This document shows, one piece after another, positions 33,076 through 44,519 of a stretch of DNA of 64,000 nt (its first letter is position 1; each line of letters starts with the position of its first letter). Source of the DNA: Collybiopsis luxurians FD-317 M1. Lineage: Eukaryota > Basidiomycota > Agaricomycetes > Agaricales > Omphalotaceae. Under the pieces are notes generated by a model, which did no database searches, was not told the origin of the DNA, and saw only the letters and a program-made list of their open reading frames with translations. The stretch covers positions 1-64,000 of the forward strand of contig KN834772.1 in NCBI GenBank assembly GCA_000827265.1, in the 5' to 3' direction. The translations under genes and the position numbers were made by a program.

Positions 33076-34144
33076 GTAGTCTCTTCTTCTAGCTTTCGCC
33101 GTCGTTTTGTATTCCTGTTGATTGCGTCCACTGTACTTGCCTTGAAATTGCTGTCTATGGGGCATGACAAAGTTTTTCCTGGCCACAAGGCCAACAAGAA
33201 CATTTTACCTTTTCTTTCGACCAACTTTGTGGCAAAATAAGGATGCGAGAGCGTGTCCAACTTTCTGTTGACATCCACACTGGTTGCTATGGCCAATTTC
33301 TCCAGATAAGACGAATCAAACGATATGATATTCTCCTCCTTTTGTATTGAGCAGTTAACCAACATCCTGCGATTACTCTGACTGAAACCCAATCTTCCAG
33401 ACTCGCTTTGAAAAGTCCTCACTCAGCATCATTTGTTTGAGAACTCAGGCTCCAAGGCCCAAAACTCTATGATCCTTTTCGAGCACAATTAGAGGACCCT
33501 TAACACTCACAGTTAATACTTGTCAATGTAGATGCCGTAAGACCGTTCAAAAAAGCCGATTAAAACCTTGGATTTAATGAGCATTGACTATCTACGGCTT
33601 TACGAGCCTCCTGCATTTGATGAAGACCTGAGCTTTGAAGGATAGAAGAGCACAGATTGCGGCGCCGGGTTTTACGTTTAGACCCATTATTTCATTCGAA
33701 CGCAGCGTCTGAGTCCTCGGCGACTAGTTACGTAGATACTTCTCAAACATTCACTCGGAGTGCGGAGAAGAATGTATCGAGCCACTTGTCGAATTAGGTC
33801 ACAGCGAGACTTCCTTACGCCATAAACTGGCCCTCAGACTTGAGTCCGCGAGAAGGGAATTCGCGCAGCTACTTATAACAACCTGTTGGCGAAGCTCAAC
33901 AACTCAACTTGGGACTGAAAGTCATACGACACATTTGGTTTTGTTTATATTCGCCGTATGTTCGGGCGACAAAAACGATGATCAAGTAGAATATTCCTTC
34001 AGTATACAAGGGCGCGGATCTTGGCAGAGGATAATTTACAATGGCCCAGAAAACTCGGGTCACTAGGAAAGAAAATCTCGCATCTGCCGGTTCCAGTCAG
34101 TGAATATGTCGTAGCGATTCAAGTACAAGCAGAACTTACTGCTG
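33076..34144. other. Intergenic, nothing firm
   Basis: A 116-codon minus frame at 33072-33422 has no recognisable domain and no splice context. The remaining sequence shows no feature. Confidence 0.4.
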
Positions 34145-35210
34145 TTAGGCGTAGTTACAATCGAACCAGCCTACATTCTGCATCTTGTTCCGAACTGTTT
34201 CGTGTCGTGTCAAGATTATTCGAAAAGCTTCAAAGAGCTTCTCGTTGATGCTGACTTTATTGGAATGAAGCTCATAAAGATTGAAACTCTGTGCAGCTAG
34301 CTGGGCCTCGGAGACATGAAATAAGGACAGTGGCTTTCTGTCAAGAGGGAACGTGGGCTTGGTATGCTGATCGTCATACTCGTCGTCATCTTCTTGCCCT
34401 TCTGCAGGGACCGCATTACGTGTTTGAGCTGCGTTTTTACGAGCATACTTTGCACTGAAAAAGTCTGGAGACATGGCGTCTTTCCGGTACTCCAGCAAGA
34501 TGAAATAAGGCCCGCATACAATGAATGCATACGCAATGGCGGTTTCCGGTAGTTTGAAGTGAATCCAGGCAAACTGGGCCTGGGTATTAACCTGCTTGAT
34601 GGTTCTATCAATTTCTTCTTTTGCGGCTGCCCGTCCTTTCAAGGAGAACCAATCCCCGGTCGTCAGACTTTTTGCTTCAACCCAAAACATTAGTGTCTCT
34701 CGTCGGGTATCGTCAATCTTAAAGATCAAGCTGTCAGGTATCTTGGCATGAAAAGCGGTTGTCCCATCGTTCTTTCGAAACTCGACCTCCAGGGTGTACT
34801 GCGAAGTAACGGAGACTGTGACCTCATTCTTCTTGTCCGCTGTACGGTATGCAAATACATTCCACACTGCGTCCCAAAGAGGATAAAGATCACTTTCGAG
34901 CCTGTTTCTTTTCTGGGCCACGATACAAAGAGCCATCAGTTCCTTTACAAGCTGCGGCCTGCTCTTTGTAATCAAGTCCGTGTAGACCTACAATTGAGCA
35001 AAACTCAAAATGTGGGTCAGAGAAAAGAAAGAGAATCAGCGTACAGAATGTTCTGAGTCGGGACCAATCTGTAAAGTAGTATTGGGATCAATCGATGATA
35101 TTAACTGCACCGAGACTAACTATTTGAATTGAAGAGTTATAGTCTTGAGAAGAGTATTCGGAACACTCGAACAAAAAATGAAGGACAGAGCTGGATCCTT
35201 GAGACGAGAA
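34145..35210 (-). CDS. Unrecognised protein, possible PD-(D/E)XK-like fold
   Basis: Main exon 34145..34987 (281 codons with stop), joined by GT..AG introns to a 24-nt exon at 35045..35068 (IGPDSEHS) and an upstream exon ending at 35121. The true start lies near or beyond 35210 and is not resolved. The protein shows helix-rich VKELMALCIVAQKRNRLESD, then a strand-rich block with IPDSLIFKIDD, then LMFWVEAKSL. An Asp in the first motif followed about 17 residues later by E-A-K resembles the catalytic D...ExK of restriction-type nucleases, a fold that occurs in many fungal unknown proteins. An acidic linker (EDDDEYDD) precedes the C-terminal helices. No transmembrane segment. Function inferred weakly. 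Confidence 0.6.
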
Positions 35211-36634
35211 CTATCAAGGCTTTATAACACTACATCCCATAGAAAACACAGCAAATCAAGAAGTATGTAAGTGCGTTGAGCGTGTGGATTTTACGTCTTG
35301 GAAGTCTTCGCCGACGACAATTTGAAGGAACATGCCCACCGGAACCTGTACTCGGGTAATTGCACTAACTCAGATTGCACAGGGCTACTCAAAGATAAGG
35401 AAACGATTATCATACTACCGTTTGCCACAAATCTATCGGGGAATTCCTGCTATTAATGGTATTCGCCTTGTTGCCTGTTCCCGTCATGAAATCTTTCACC
35501 TACCAATCATCTAGGAGGTCGTGCCGGTACTATTGATTGGACAGCACTCGAAGAATCACCAGACAGAACCCCAAATCTTTTTACAAGGAGGAAGCTACCC
35601 CAAGGGTGACGTTTGCCACAAAACTGTGAAGACACTTTTCCCATAAACGGTACCTAAGTATTCATGAAATAGTTCCACGGTGCCGTCACCACAGAGCCTT
35701 CATATTGTTGTCAGTTTCTGTCGTGGGAGCGAAGCGAAGAGATTCTTGTCCAAGCCTGCACCGGCGTAAATACTAATACAACTTTACAAATGATAAGGCA
35801 ATAATCACCAGACGGCAACCTAATTGTTCCTCTTCTCTTAATTCATGAAGCTTGAAGCTTGAAGAACTATCCTTCGACACATTGAAATTTGATATGACAT
35901 TCTTACCATAAACGGTATTTTCCTTGTTTCGCTCGCCACCAATCTAGGACAGTCATTACACCGCATTAAGAGTCATCGGTGCCTTGAATTTTTTTCCAAA
36001 TCCGAAAGCTACCGCAAGGTCAAGATATTCTCTCCATCAACGGTATTTCCTTGAGGCTTGTTTTCGTCAGAATCTTTCGCTCGCCACAAATCTAGGAGAG
36101 TCATTCCGGCGCAGCAAGAATCACCCCACAGTGCCCTAGATCTTTTTCCAAGCACGGCCAGGGTGCTGTTTGCCACAGAACTGTCAAGAACTTCCTTCTA
36201 TTATTCAAGTTGCCGAATGACGACTAGGCACTGTACGTACTCATGGAGAAGCCCCTTGTTCTTATCCATCGTGCCGTCACGACAGAGCTTTCAGATCAAC
36301 TTCAGGCTAACTGACCAAAAGAAAATAATGGCCCTCGGCTCCGCCTTGAGGCGAAGTCTCATAGCTGGAGACTGTCAAGACTAGTTCCCCTTGAAACCAC
36401 TGAAATACCGAAATGACTGCGTATTGATTCATAATTGACCCTTAGAGAAGACCCATAAAAACAGTGTTCCCATTTTCCAATCAAGAAATTGAAAACACTG
36501 GCAGCTGCATGTCAAATTAGGAATACCAATACAGTAGTACTGTATTGGCGCCACTCATGAAATTTATCACGTGATGTTGCTGTATTTAAGTACATGACCG
36601 TGACGCGGGTTTCGCTACTAGATATCCCTTTACG
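35211..36634. repeat. Degenerate tandem repeats
   Basis: A loosely repeated unit of roughly 150 bases is visible at about 35440-35640, 35900-36040 and 36040-36210. Each copy contains ATC-TAGGA followed by GTC, then AAGAATCAC or AGAGTCATC, then a CTTTTT.CAA run, then GTTTGCCACA.AACTGT or a similar phrase. Copies are diverged and have no common reading frame. The right end (36540-36634) is the flank shared with the other small-protein copies. Confidence 0.5.
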
Positions 36635-37275
36635 ATGTCTACTTCCGCTCCCAGATCGCTCACTCAAGAGGAATGCTCGAAACTCTTCCTCGAACCTGCA
36701 GAGATCAAGGAGTTCAACAGTTCTCCTGAAGGTCTCCAAGATCTTATGCTTCGTGAATGGAAGGTTGGTACGTCTGATAACTCAAGATGTTTCGAACCTG
36801 TTCTGATACTGTTCAACAGTATATGAAGCCATTCCTGAGTCATTTCCCGACACAATCTCTTCCTGAGCACTTTTTCTGGACTCCAGGGAAAAAACGGCCC
36901 GATCACAAATTTTTATGGGGCTGGGCCACAGAATGGGACCAAGTGTACGATCTCGTGGCAGATAAATTTCCTAATGCTGTTCGTCGATATAACGATGGGG
37001 AACCGGATGACGTTGGAACAAGTCTTGACGCTGTTCCCCTCATTGCCGAGGCATGTGGTTTGCGCTTTCTCGTCCTCCAGTCAGCTTTCACTGGCCCTCG
37101 GACGTCTCAGCATCACCCTGTATTCGCGATATCGAATAGCTTTCAAACTGAGGAACAGAGGCAAAGTCTGCCCGCCGAAGGTATTCAAAAGCTAAAGGAA
37201 ATGTTCGGGTTCGAGGGGCCTCCGATGTGGGTTGTCGATACGCACTTGCAATATTGGCCCAGTTTTAATCAATAG
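36635..37275 (+). CDS. Small unrecognised protein, copy 3 (intact)
   Basis: Two exons, 36635..36763 and 36820..37275, with a 56-bp GT..AG intron, give 194 codons plus stop. Start MSTSAPRSLTQEECSKLF. Two other copies in this window (26363-27000 and 32380-33075) are broken, and comparison confirms the start and intron. Conserved phrases are TQEECSKLFLEPAEI, FFWTPGKKRPDHKFLWGW, ADKFPNAVRRYN, LIAEACGLRFLVLQSAFTGP and MFGFEGPPMWVVDTHLQYW. It is rich in aromatic residues, with no signal peptide or membrane segment. I do not recognise the family. It sits at the left border of the duplicated unit, upstream of the membrane-protein gene. Confidence 0.75.
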
Positions 37276-39334
37276 ACGGGTAAGTTTGCTGCACTTTCAA
37301 GTTTTCTATCCGAATTATACTAAACAGTCTGTTTTGGTAGCTCTCACTGCCACAACACTTTCATGTTGATTGCGTCCATCATGTAATTGCTTTGAAATTG
37401 CTGTCTAGTCGCTGTAATTGTTTTTGTGAAATGACTGATATAATGGTTTAAACTTGAACCAGTTTGGGTATCTGAGGCTAGCACAGTTATCAAGAATTCT
37501 AACGAGGATAAAGTAAAATGCATACCATTCCATTCGCCACTTTCTGGGAATGTCGTTGCGTAGCAGAAGTACAGAATTCACCGAAAGCCGAGACATTATA
37601 TGAAGGGCCTGCGTGACGGAAAGGCGATGTTTCCTTATTACATACTACGTCCGACGCTAGCAGACGCAGTCCTGGCCTCTTCATTCCAAAGTTATTATTC
37701 ATGCGACCTAACACCTTGTATTATTCTGTTCCAGATCAATAGCATTTAATACAGTATCGGAAACTTCGTACAGCCTCCCTCCGAAGGACCACTCGTACAC
37801 CGCCGAATCTCGCTGAGCAGCCTACTGTGCTAGAAATTTGCATACGTTGAAGGGTATCACTACGGTTATGACGCTCATTTTTCTCAACTCAGTTCGCTGT
37901 TTCCTTATCTCCGACTACTAGAAGCTCCCCTCTCATCCCTTTTTAGTTCTTTTAGATCGTTTGAGCACCAGAGAACCGTTACATATACAGTGAAATATCT
38001 ATCGCGGAATGGTACTATGTATGTTGCCTGTATTCCTCGGTTCCCAAAACAGGTCGGTTTTGATATCCCGCGCGCTGTCCTCGTCTCGCTTTGAGTCCCT
38101 TATTCGTAGTGCCGTGTACTTGGTCGAGAGCGCTGACCGTCTCAGCCCGAATGGTGAGCTTCTTCGCCTCCCGTACATTTTTATGACTCGGTTGAAGAGG
38201 GTATCCCGCTGCCCTCTGGCGCTGCTTTCTCCGCCCAAAGAACATTGTCCGAAATGTACCTCCTCCGATAGATCTGTAAATCGACATGGATCGACCTTCA
38301 TTTTTTTGACCTACCCATTGTCATGCAAAGAAAACGCGTAACGAAAGATGCTACTATCCTCCTTGGAACTGGTCTAAGTATTCTATTCGGAGGCAGTACC
38401 TGCGTATCGAAGATAATCAGATTTATCATGGGAGTTGAGTTTGACTCCCCACGGGACGATATAGGTCTGCGGCTGCTTTACCTCACTGTGCGATACACAT
38501 GAGGGTCTCGCCTGCCGTAGGAATCATGATTCATTTTGACGTATCCTGACCGTAGCAGGCGTTAGGGTGGAACCGAGTTGTTCGTCCAGACTAAGAAGTA
38601 TTAGGATACAATCATTATCAGCGATCGTTGAGTTCTTTGGACACTGAGGGGACTAGCAACTTGCAGAGTTAAAATTGAATAGGCATGGTAAGACCAGTAA
38701 TCCTCGTCCTTAACTGTTTATTTTCGACTTTTAACCTACATGATCCCTAAGGTATTGAGGCAAGTTTCTCTCTGCCGAAGTGTCTCCCACGTGTGAAAAA
38801 AAAAGACTTCTTCACTGCAAGAGGCTGTGCCCTCCCATCTTGACGACGACTTTCTAACGTGAAGGTATGTGTTTATCAGAACTGAAGCTAAAGAAATCTT
38901 TTAGACCAACCTCAAATCTTATAGATTTAGTTTATCTGACATACTAAACGGATAGCTATACGTACCAGGTTACGCTATCATGATGTACGTATCATGTATC
39001 ATCCCTTGCTTGTCGATTGTTCCGTTCATGATCAACGCTATAGTTGAATGAAACGTTCGCGGCGCGCCGCCAACTTTTCGAGATGCATCACCCGATTTGA
39101 AGGTATCCGCTTGCCAAGAATCAAGATCATTGATTTCGCCAAGTTTCGCCACTATCACTTTCATAGATTGCTCGACACCGGTTTGTTGAACCGCAATCAA
39201 AGAAGCTTTTTCTTTCCATTCAATGGAGGAGAAAGTTTTTTTCTGAGCTCTAGTGAGATGATGAGCTCGTTCATTTAAAATGAGACTAGCCTGTTCTACC
39301 ACTTGAGCAGGTCTTCCTGTTTTTACAATTGGTT
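37276..39334. repeat. Duplicated spacer, copy 2 (pairs with 27001-29559)
   Basis: Aligns with the first spacer with many single-base differences and small indels. Frames at 38009-38341 (+) and 38970-39302 (-) are open here, but their counterparts are interrupted or altered in copy 1, so coding is unproven. The minus frame contains AQKKTFSSIEWKEKASLIAV and would need an upstream start. No other feature. Confidence 0.65.
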
Positions 39335-40936
39335 ATGTCTGCGACCGACGACTTCAACTACACCCAGTGGGGTAGGAATAACTACCACACCATCTGTGGT
39401 TTGATTCTTGAAAGTGCACTTTATGGTGGGTGGTTGCACTCGTTCACTTGCTCACTGACGGTTCTGACTCTCGAGGTCCCTGTTCACTTCAGGTATTTAC
39501 TCGACTCTCGTTGCCTACAGCCTTCGCCATCTCTGGTTTGTCTGTGTTCCGTATCTTCATACGCTGGTGTTTTACTTTTTTTCCCTCCTCTTCCTTTTTT
39601 TTTGGCGAGCAGGTTCACCGAGAAGCATCACACCAGAGGACGTATCATGACCCTCCTCTCTCTCCTCGTGATGTTCGCCATGTCCACGACTTTGTGGGCT
39701 ATCGATATCACGGATTTTCTTGGAGGGCTGCAAAAAATCATTATCAACACGGATGGGACGGCTTCTCAGAGAAGTAAGGAAAACACGCTTGAGATTAATC
39801 CTAGGGTAATTGCCCAGACCATTATTTTTTCATTTGAGGTGCGGAATTTCCAGCCTTTGCAACCTTGACTCTGCGAGGGGCATATAGATGTTGATTTACG
39901 CTCTAGTACATCATCGGTGATAGCGTTGTAGTGTGGCGCGCATGTGCGCTCTGGGGTTATGGCAGGAGGGTGTTGTTCCTTCCTATTTTCTTGTTGATCT
40001 CTGCGACAGGTACGTAGGTTTTTTAGAAATCGAGCTCAGACGTGTCCGACTGAGATTAATCATATTTACCCTCTCCTACCTTTATTCTTAGTTATGGTGT
40101 TCTTCTTCCTCGGTTGCCTTGGAGTCAACGGCTGGTCATACGTGACTGAGGAACCAGTAGTCTGTGCGAACAGCTACATTGGGGTATTGTTTCTATCCAT
40201 CTCGATAAATTGTCTTGCTACGGGTTTGATTGCGGCGAAAGCTTGGTGAGTGGGATTGATCATGGAGAATTCTGACAGTCCTCTCAAGTGATCGAATGCT
40301 AAATCTTCAATCTTCGTTAGGATGCATCACCGTGTCATGCTTAGCGCCTCTGTCAAGAAAACGACACGAGTGCTCAAAGTTTTGGTACTCTTGGTCGAGT
40401 CGGGGTTGATCTATTTGATTATTTGGGTGAGTCGCTTACCAACGACGTCAATGTCGTGTTACATAACAGAATTGCGGACTGACGAATGTATTAACTCTAG
40501 ACTACGAAAAGTCTGAGTGGCTTCAATGGGACTTTCAACTCAACGCCGGGTGGTCAGTTCTTCGTTAGCATGTTGAATAAGATGGGGAATCAGGTTGTCG
40601 TGAGTAACCTAATTCGATATGCTGAATCCTTTTGAGTTTAATGGTGTCTATGTATAGGGCTTGTATCCGACTCTACTAGTGGTTCTAGTACATATGCAGC
40701 GGACTGCGTTTAATGCAGATTTGGAGAGTTACGATAACAATAATTGGGGGGGATCTGAAGTGATTCAGGATGGATTGGGATTGGATAAGTGGAGGCCGGT
40801 GGTTGGGGAAGGGATTGTTTTTGCGAATGAGGGGGAGATTTCGAGGATTGGTTCGAGTACAAATCTGGGTACGAACGCGGATACGGCGACTACCTGGCCA
40901 GGTAGCTTGAGTTCGACGGGAGCTTCAGGAGTTTGA
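39335..40936 (+). CDS. Multi-pass membrane protein, copy 2 (full length)
   Basis: Eight exons: 39335..39425, 39493..39535, 39613..39838, 39907..40009, 40092..40245, 40321..40426, 40501..40599, 40658..40936. All introns are GT..AG and short; the frame is 366 aa. Exon sizes equal those of the copy at 29560-30971 except the last. Hydrophobic segments include YSTLVAYSLRHLW, LLSLLVMFAMSTTLWAI, FLPIFLLISATVMVFFFLG and LVLLVESGLIYLIIW. About seven helices are likely. The polar C-terminal tail (about 65 residues, Asn/Gly/Ser/Thr-rich) is lost from the other copy. No known function; likely an integral membrane protein specific to basidiomycetes. Confidence 0.87.
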
Positions 40937-42083
40937 TGGTGTAGTGTTTTTGTTTCTTTGGGGGTTTCTCTACCTGTCCGCTGAAGCTGAAAAGTATTAC
41001 TAGTCGCCTGTATGGTAATCACTGATTGATGTTCAATTTAATTGGCTACAAATACGCGCCTAAGCGCAGGGTTCTTTAGGGACGACTCGGATGAGCGGGA
41101 AGGCTAGAGTTCATTGATGATTATCAGATTTACCTTGAGGGAGGACGACTACGTCGCAAACCGGTAAGTTGAATCCCGTCGTGCCCTCCTGCCATGGAAA
41201 CAAACTGAGAGTGCTTCCCCAACCAGCTCTGCCCCGCATCCGTTTCAACGTTGAAAAATGCGGTGCATCCAGTGCGCCAGTGTGTTGATGTCAAGATTGT
41301 AACAAGCGACGGCGCTTTCCGGATACTTGAGTATATAAGACAGTCTAGTCTCCTCGGATACGTATTGCTGGCTGGCCCGCATTTTGAATAAGCTACTGAC
41401 GACTACTTACGACCTCCTACGAATATGTACGTTGGTTGCACATGAAAGGTTCATATTATGACTGACTTTTCTCGTCTTTAGGAACACTGTTGAATTGAAT
41501 TCCATCCCCTTCCCTACCTTATCCGCTCCGTCGCCACTGACAAGCGTAGTCCGACCCAGTCTTTTACTTCGACGTAGAGGCGTAGAGCTGTGCATGCCGC
41601 TACAAATGCCTGCTCCGCCACAATTCACAGAAATTCGGACGGCGGGAGCTGATGGAGGATTATTTGGTTCTGGGGTTTGGAGGCCTTGCTCAGCTGCAGC
41701 ATTAATCGGAACAAAAGGACCACTTCAACCTCATATTTCGAACGTTCCCCGTAGAAAAAGTAGTCGGAGGAGGTAGTTAGAAAATATTTGAATGTAGAAT
41801 TGAATCTCAGATTGTGATCCGACATCAGAACGCGTGACTGCGGACCGACGGATTTGTAGTTGTATTTGCTGGCATTTCTTCCTTTTACCAGTTGGACGGT
41901 TTTATTCGTTTTCCTGGATAATTTTATTCGCACTTTTCTTCTTGTGCGTGTCTTTTCACCTCCACACTCTTTTACCTGTCCTTCTGCATCCCTCAAACCA
42001 CGCTCCCTACTAAAATTTACTTACCCTTTTCTTTTCTTCCTTGACCTTCCTTGTCCCTTTCAATTCTCCTTTTGAACACCGAA
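40937..42083. other. Unit border and 5' region of the RNA-binding gene
   Basis: Duplicated sequence continues to about 41443 and includes the TATA-like GTATATAAGACAG near 41331. From 41450 the sequence is unique and becomes pyrimidine-rich just before the ATG at 42084, typical of a basidiomycete promoter and 5' leader. The open frames on both strands here (for example 41625-41996 minus) have no support. Confidence 0.6.
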
Positions 42084-44519
42084 ATGGACGAATCCCAGAC
42101 AGCTTTTGCTTCTCAGTATCCTTCTTACCCTTTTGATCTCGACATGATGAAGGTGGCCCTTTTTTCCCCATTTTTTTCCGATTTTTTCTCAGCTAAAAAA
42201 ACTCCTTTTTTTTTTTCCTCTTCTCTCAGAGGTCTATGGATCCCGTCGGAGGCCCAGATGCTAAAAAGGCCCGTTGGTCGCCTACTTTTGCTCAACAAAA
42301 TCCCAATTCAGGTGCGACCTCCAACCGGGACGCTTTTGCAAACTATGGCTATGGGCCCCAGGCTTCTATTTCTCAGTCGGGATACGCCTCTTCTCCGATC
42401 GCCAATAGCCCTCTTTATTCTACCCCTTCCTTGTCTATCAACACCCAAACTAACGGCTCCCAAATGAACCCTCAAATGAGTCCAAATACTGCCACTTTCC
42501 CTCAGCAGCAGCAGCCGAGTCCCAATGGCTCGACTCCTTATGGTTTTGGTTCTTACAATATGGTTGGAATGGGCATGCCAGCAATGAACATGATGGGCGG
42601 TTTCCCTTACGCTGGCCAGATGGGCGGTTTTCCTCAGGTGGGTTTTTTCTTATTGTTTTTCTGGGACCCGAGTCTTCGTCCTGACTTTTTTCCCAGCAGC
42701 GACTTCCTTCCCTGACAATCCCTCAGACGAATCCCGGCGGTGGTCCTCAGTCCGCTTACTCTCCTGTAGCTCTCTCTGCTGCTCTTTCTGCGTCGAACAA
42801 CACTACAGGACGCACTGTATACGTCGGAAACCTCCCTTCCACTGCCTCCGTTGACGAGCTCCTTAACCTCGTTCACTTTGGTCCCCTCGAATCTATTCGG
42901 GTCTTGCCAGAAAAATCCTGTGTATTCTTGTCCTTCCTCGATGGTGCAACAGCAGCGGCATTCCATGCCGATGCCACCATCAAGAAGCTAACTCTACACG
43001 GTCAAGAACTTAAGATTGGATGGGGAAAGCCAAGTCCCGTGCCTGCCCAAGTTGCGCTCGCTATAAGCCAGAGTAACGCCAGCAGGAACGTCTACCTCGG
43101 AGGGCTAGACGAGAACATGACTGAAGAGCAGTTGAGGGATGATCTGAGTCGCTTCGGACTCATTGATCAAGTGAAAATCGTCCGTGACAAGAACATTGGC
43201 TTCGTCCACTTCTTGAGTATCTCGGTCGCAAATAAGGTATAGATTCTTCCACCCCTCTTCCATTCCATTCCATACGCCTGTGAAAGTTAACCGAGTATTA
43301 TATTTAGGTCGTTAACACTCTGCCGACCGAACCAGCCTGGGCTGGAAAGCGGGTCAACTATGGCAAGGACCGTTGTGCCTACATTCCGAAATCCCAACAA
43401 GCCGCTGCGCAGCAAGCCCAGGCCGCAGCTGCTCAGTCTCTTGTCGCTCAGTCTGCCGCGGCGGCGGCAGCAGCAGCGGCCGCGACCGCTGGTGTATCTT
43501 CGCCTCAATCCGCGCACCCCAACAGTCAGGGTGCCAATGGCATGGTCTCTCCCTTCACGCCGTACGCACCCTTCGGCACTGCCGATGCTCTTCAGCAGGC
43601 CATGGTTGCCGCATCAGCTGTGGGAATGGGCGGTGGGATGCAGGGTATAAATAGGACCGTCTACCTCGGGAACATCCACCCAGAGACGACGAGTGAAGAT
43701 CTGTGCAATGCCATTCGTGGAGGCGTGTTGCAGAGCATCAGGTACATGCAGGACAAGCATATTGCTGTGAGTAAAAAAAAGATCCGCAATGACTCATTGA
43801 CCTGTCTAACTGTTTCCAGTTTGTCACTTTTATCGACCCCGCCGCGGCGTTTACCTTTTTCCAGGTCGCCTCTTATCAGGGCATGACGCTTAACAATCGT
43901 CGTCTCAAGATTGGCTGGGGAAAGAACTCGGGACCTTTGCCGCCTACGTTGGCTTTGGCCGTCCATGCCGGTGCGACCAGGAATGTGTACATTGGGAACA
44001 TCGAAGACTTTGAAACGTTTACCGAGGAACGATTAAAGAGGGACTTTGGGGAGTACGGTGATATCGAGTTGGTCAACTTTTTGAAGGAAAAGTACGTATT
44101 CGCCTCGTTTTATCCATGCTTTTTGCTCACAAATTGTATTTTTTTTTTTTGTTCTCTCCGTATCTAGGAACTGCGCCTTTGTCAACTTTACCAACATCTC
44201 CAACGCCATCAAGGCCATTGACGGCGTGAAGAACAAGCCCGAGTACGCGAATCTCAGGATTGCGCATGGGAAGGATCGTTGTGCGAATCCGCCTCGCTCG
44301 GGCCCGCAGGGTGCTTCTGGCGGAAGGAGGAATACTTCGGGATCTGGAGCTAACGGCGGAGAGCCAGTCAGTGCTATAGAAGGCGGCAGTTTCGACGCCG
44401 AGCTCACGGATGCGATGGTGCAGCAAGCCGCTGACGAGGAAGCCTTGGTCGCTGCCGGCGTCGTCGCAGCTTCCGAGGAGATGCACGTTGATGGGGGAGA
44501 GGTGTCAGCCTCTGCCTAA
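42084..44519 (+). CDS. MRN1: Four-RRM RNA-binding protein (Mrn1/Nrd1 type)
   Basis: Six exons: 42084..42152, 42230..42637, 42727..43236, 43308..43766, 43820..44091, 44168..44519, all GT..AG, 689 aa. The N-terminal third is low-complexity (Gln/Asn/Ser/Pro/Met-Gly). Four RNA-recognition motifs follow; their RNP2 strands read [24 protein letters not shown] and NVYIGNIE, and RNP1-like strands include NIGFVHF, IAFVTF and NCAFVNF. A Gln/Ala-rich linker with a run of Ala separates RRM2 from RRM3. The phrase LKIGWGK occurs after RRM1 and again after RRM3, a hallmark of this family. In fission yeast Nrd1 restrains sexual differentiation and in budding yeast Mrn1 binds many mRNAs; the role here is inferred from the family. 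Intron positions conserve the frame throughout. Confidence 0.93.

Noticed and set aside
33072..33422. 116-codon minus frame
   Set aside because: No domain, no neighbouring exons, and it partly overlaps the 3' end of the small-protein pseudogene.
41495..41996. Open frames on both strands upstream of the RNA-binding gene
   Set aside because: They lie in the promoter/leader region and have no recognisable product.
43287..43966. Arg/Ser-rich open frames antisense or shifted within the RNA-binding gene
   Set aside because: Shadows of the RRM-coding exons and the Ala/Gln-rich linker.
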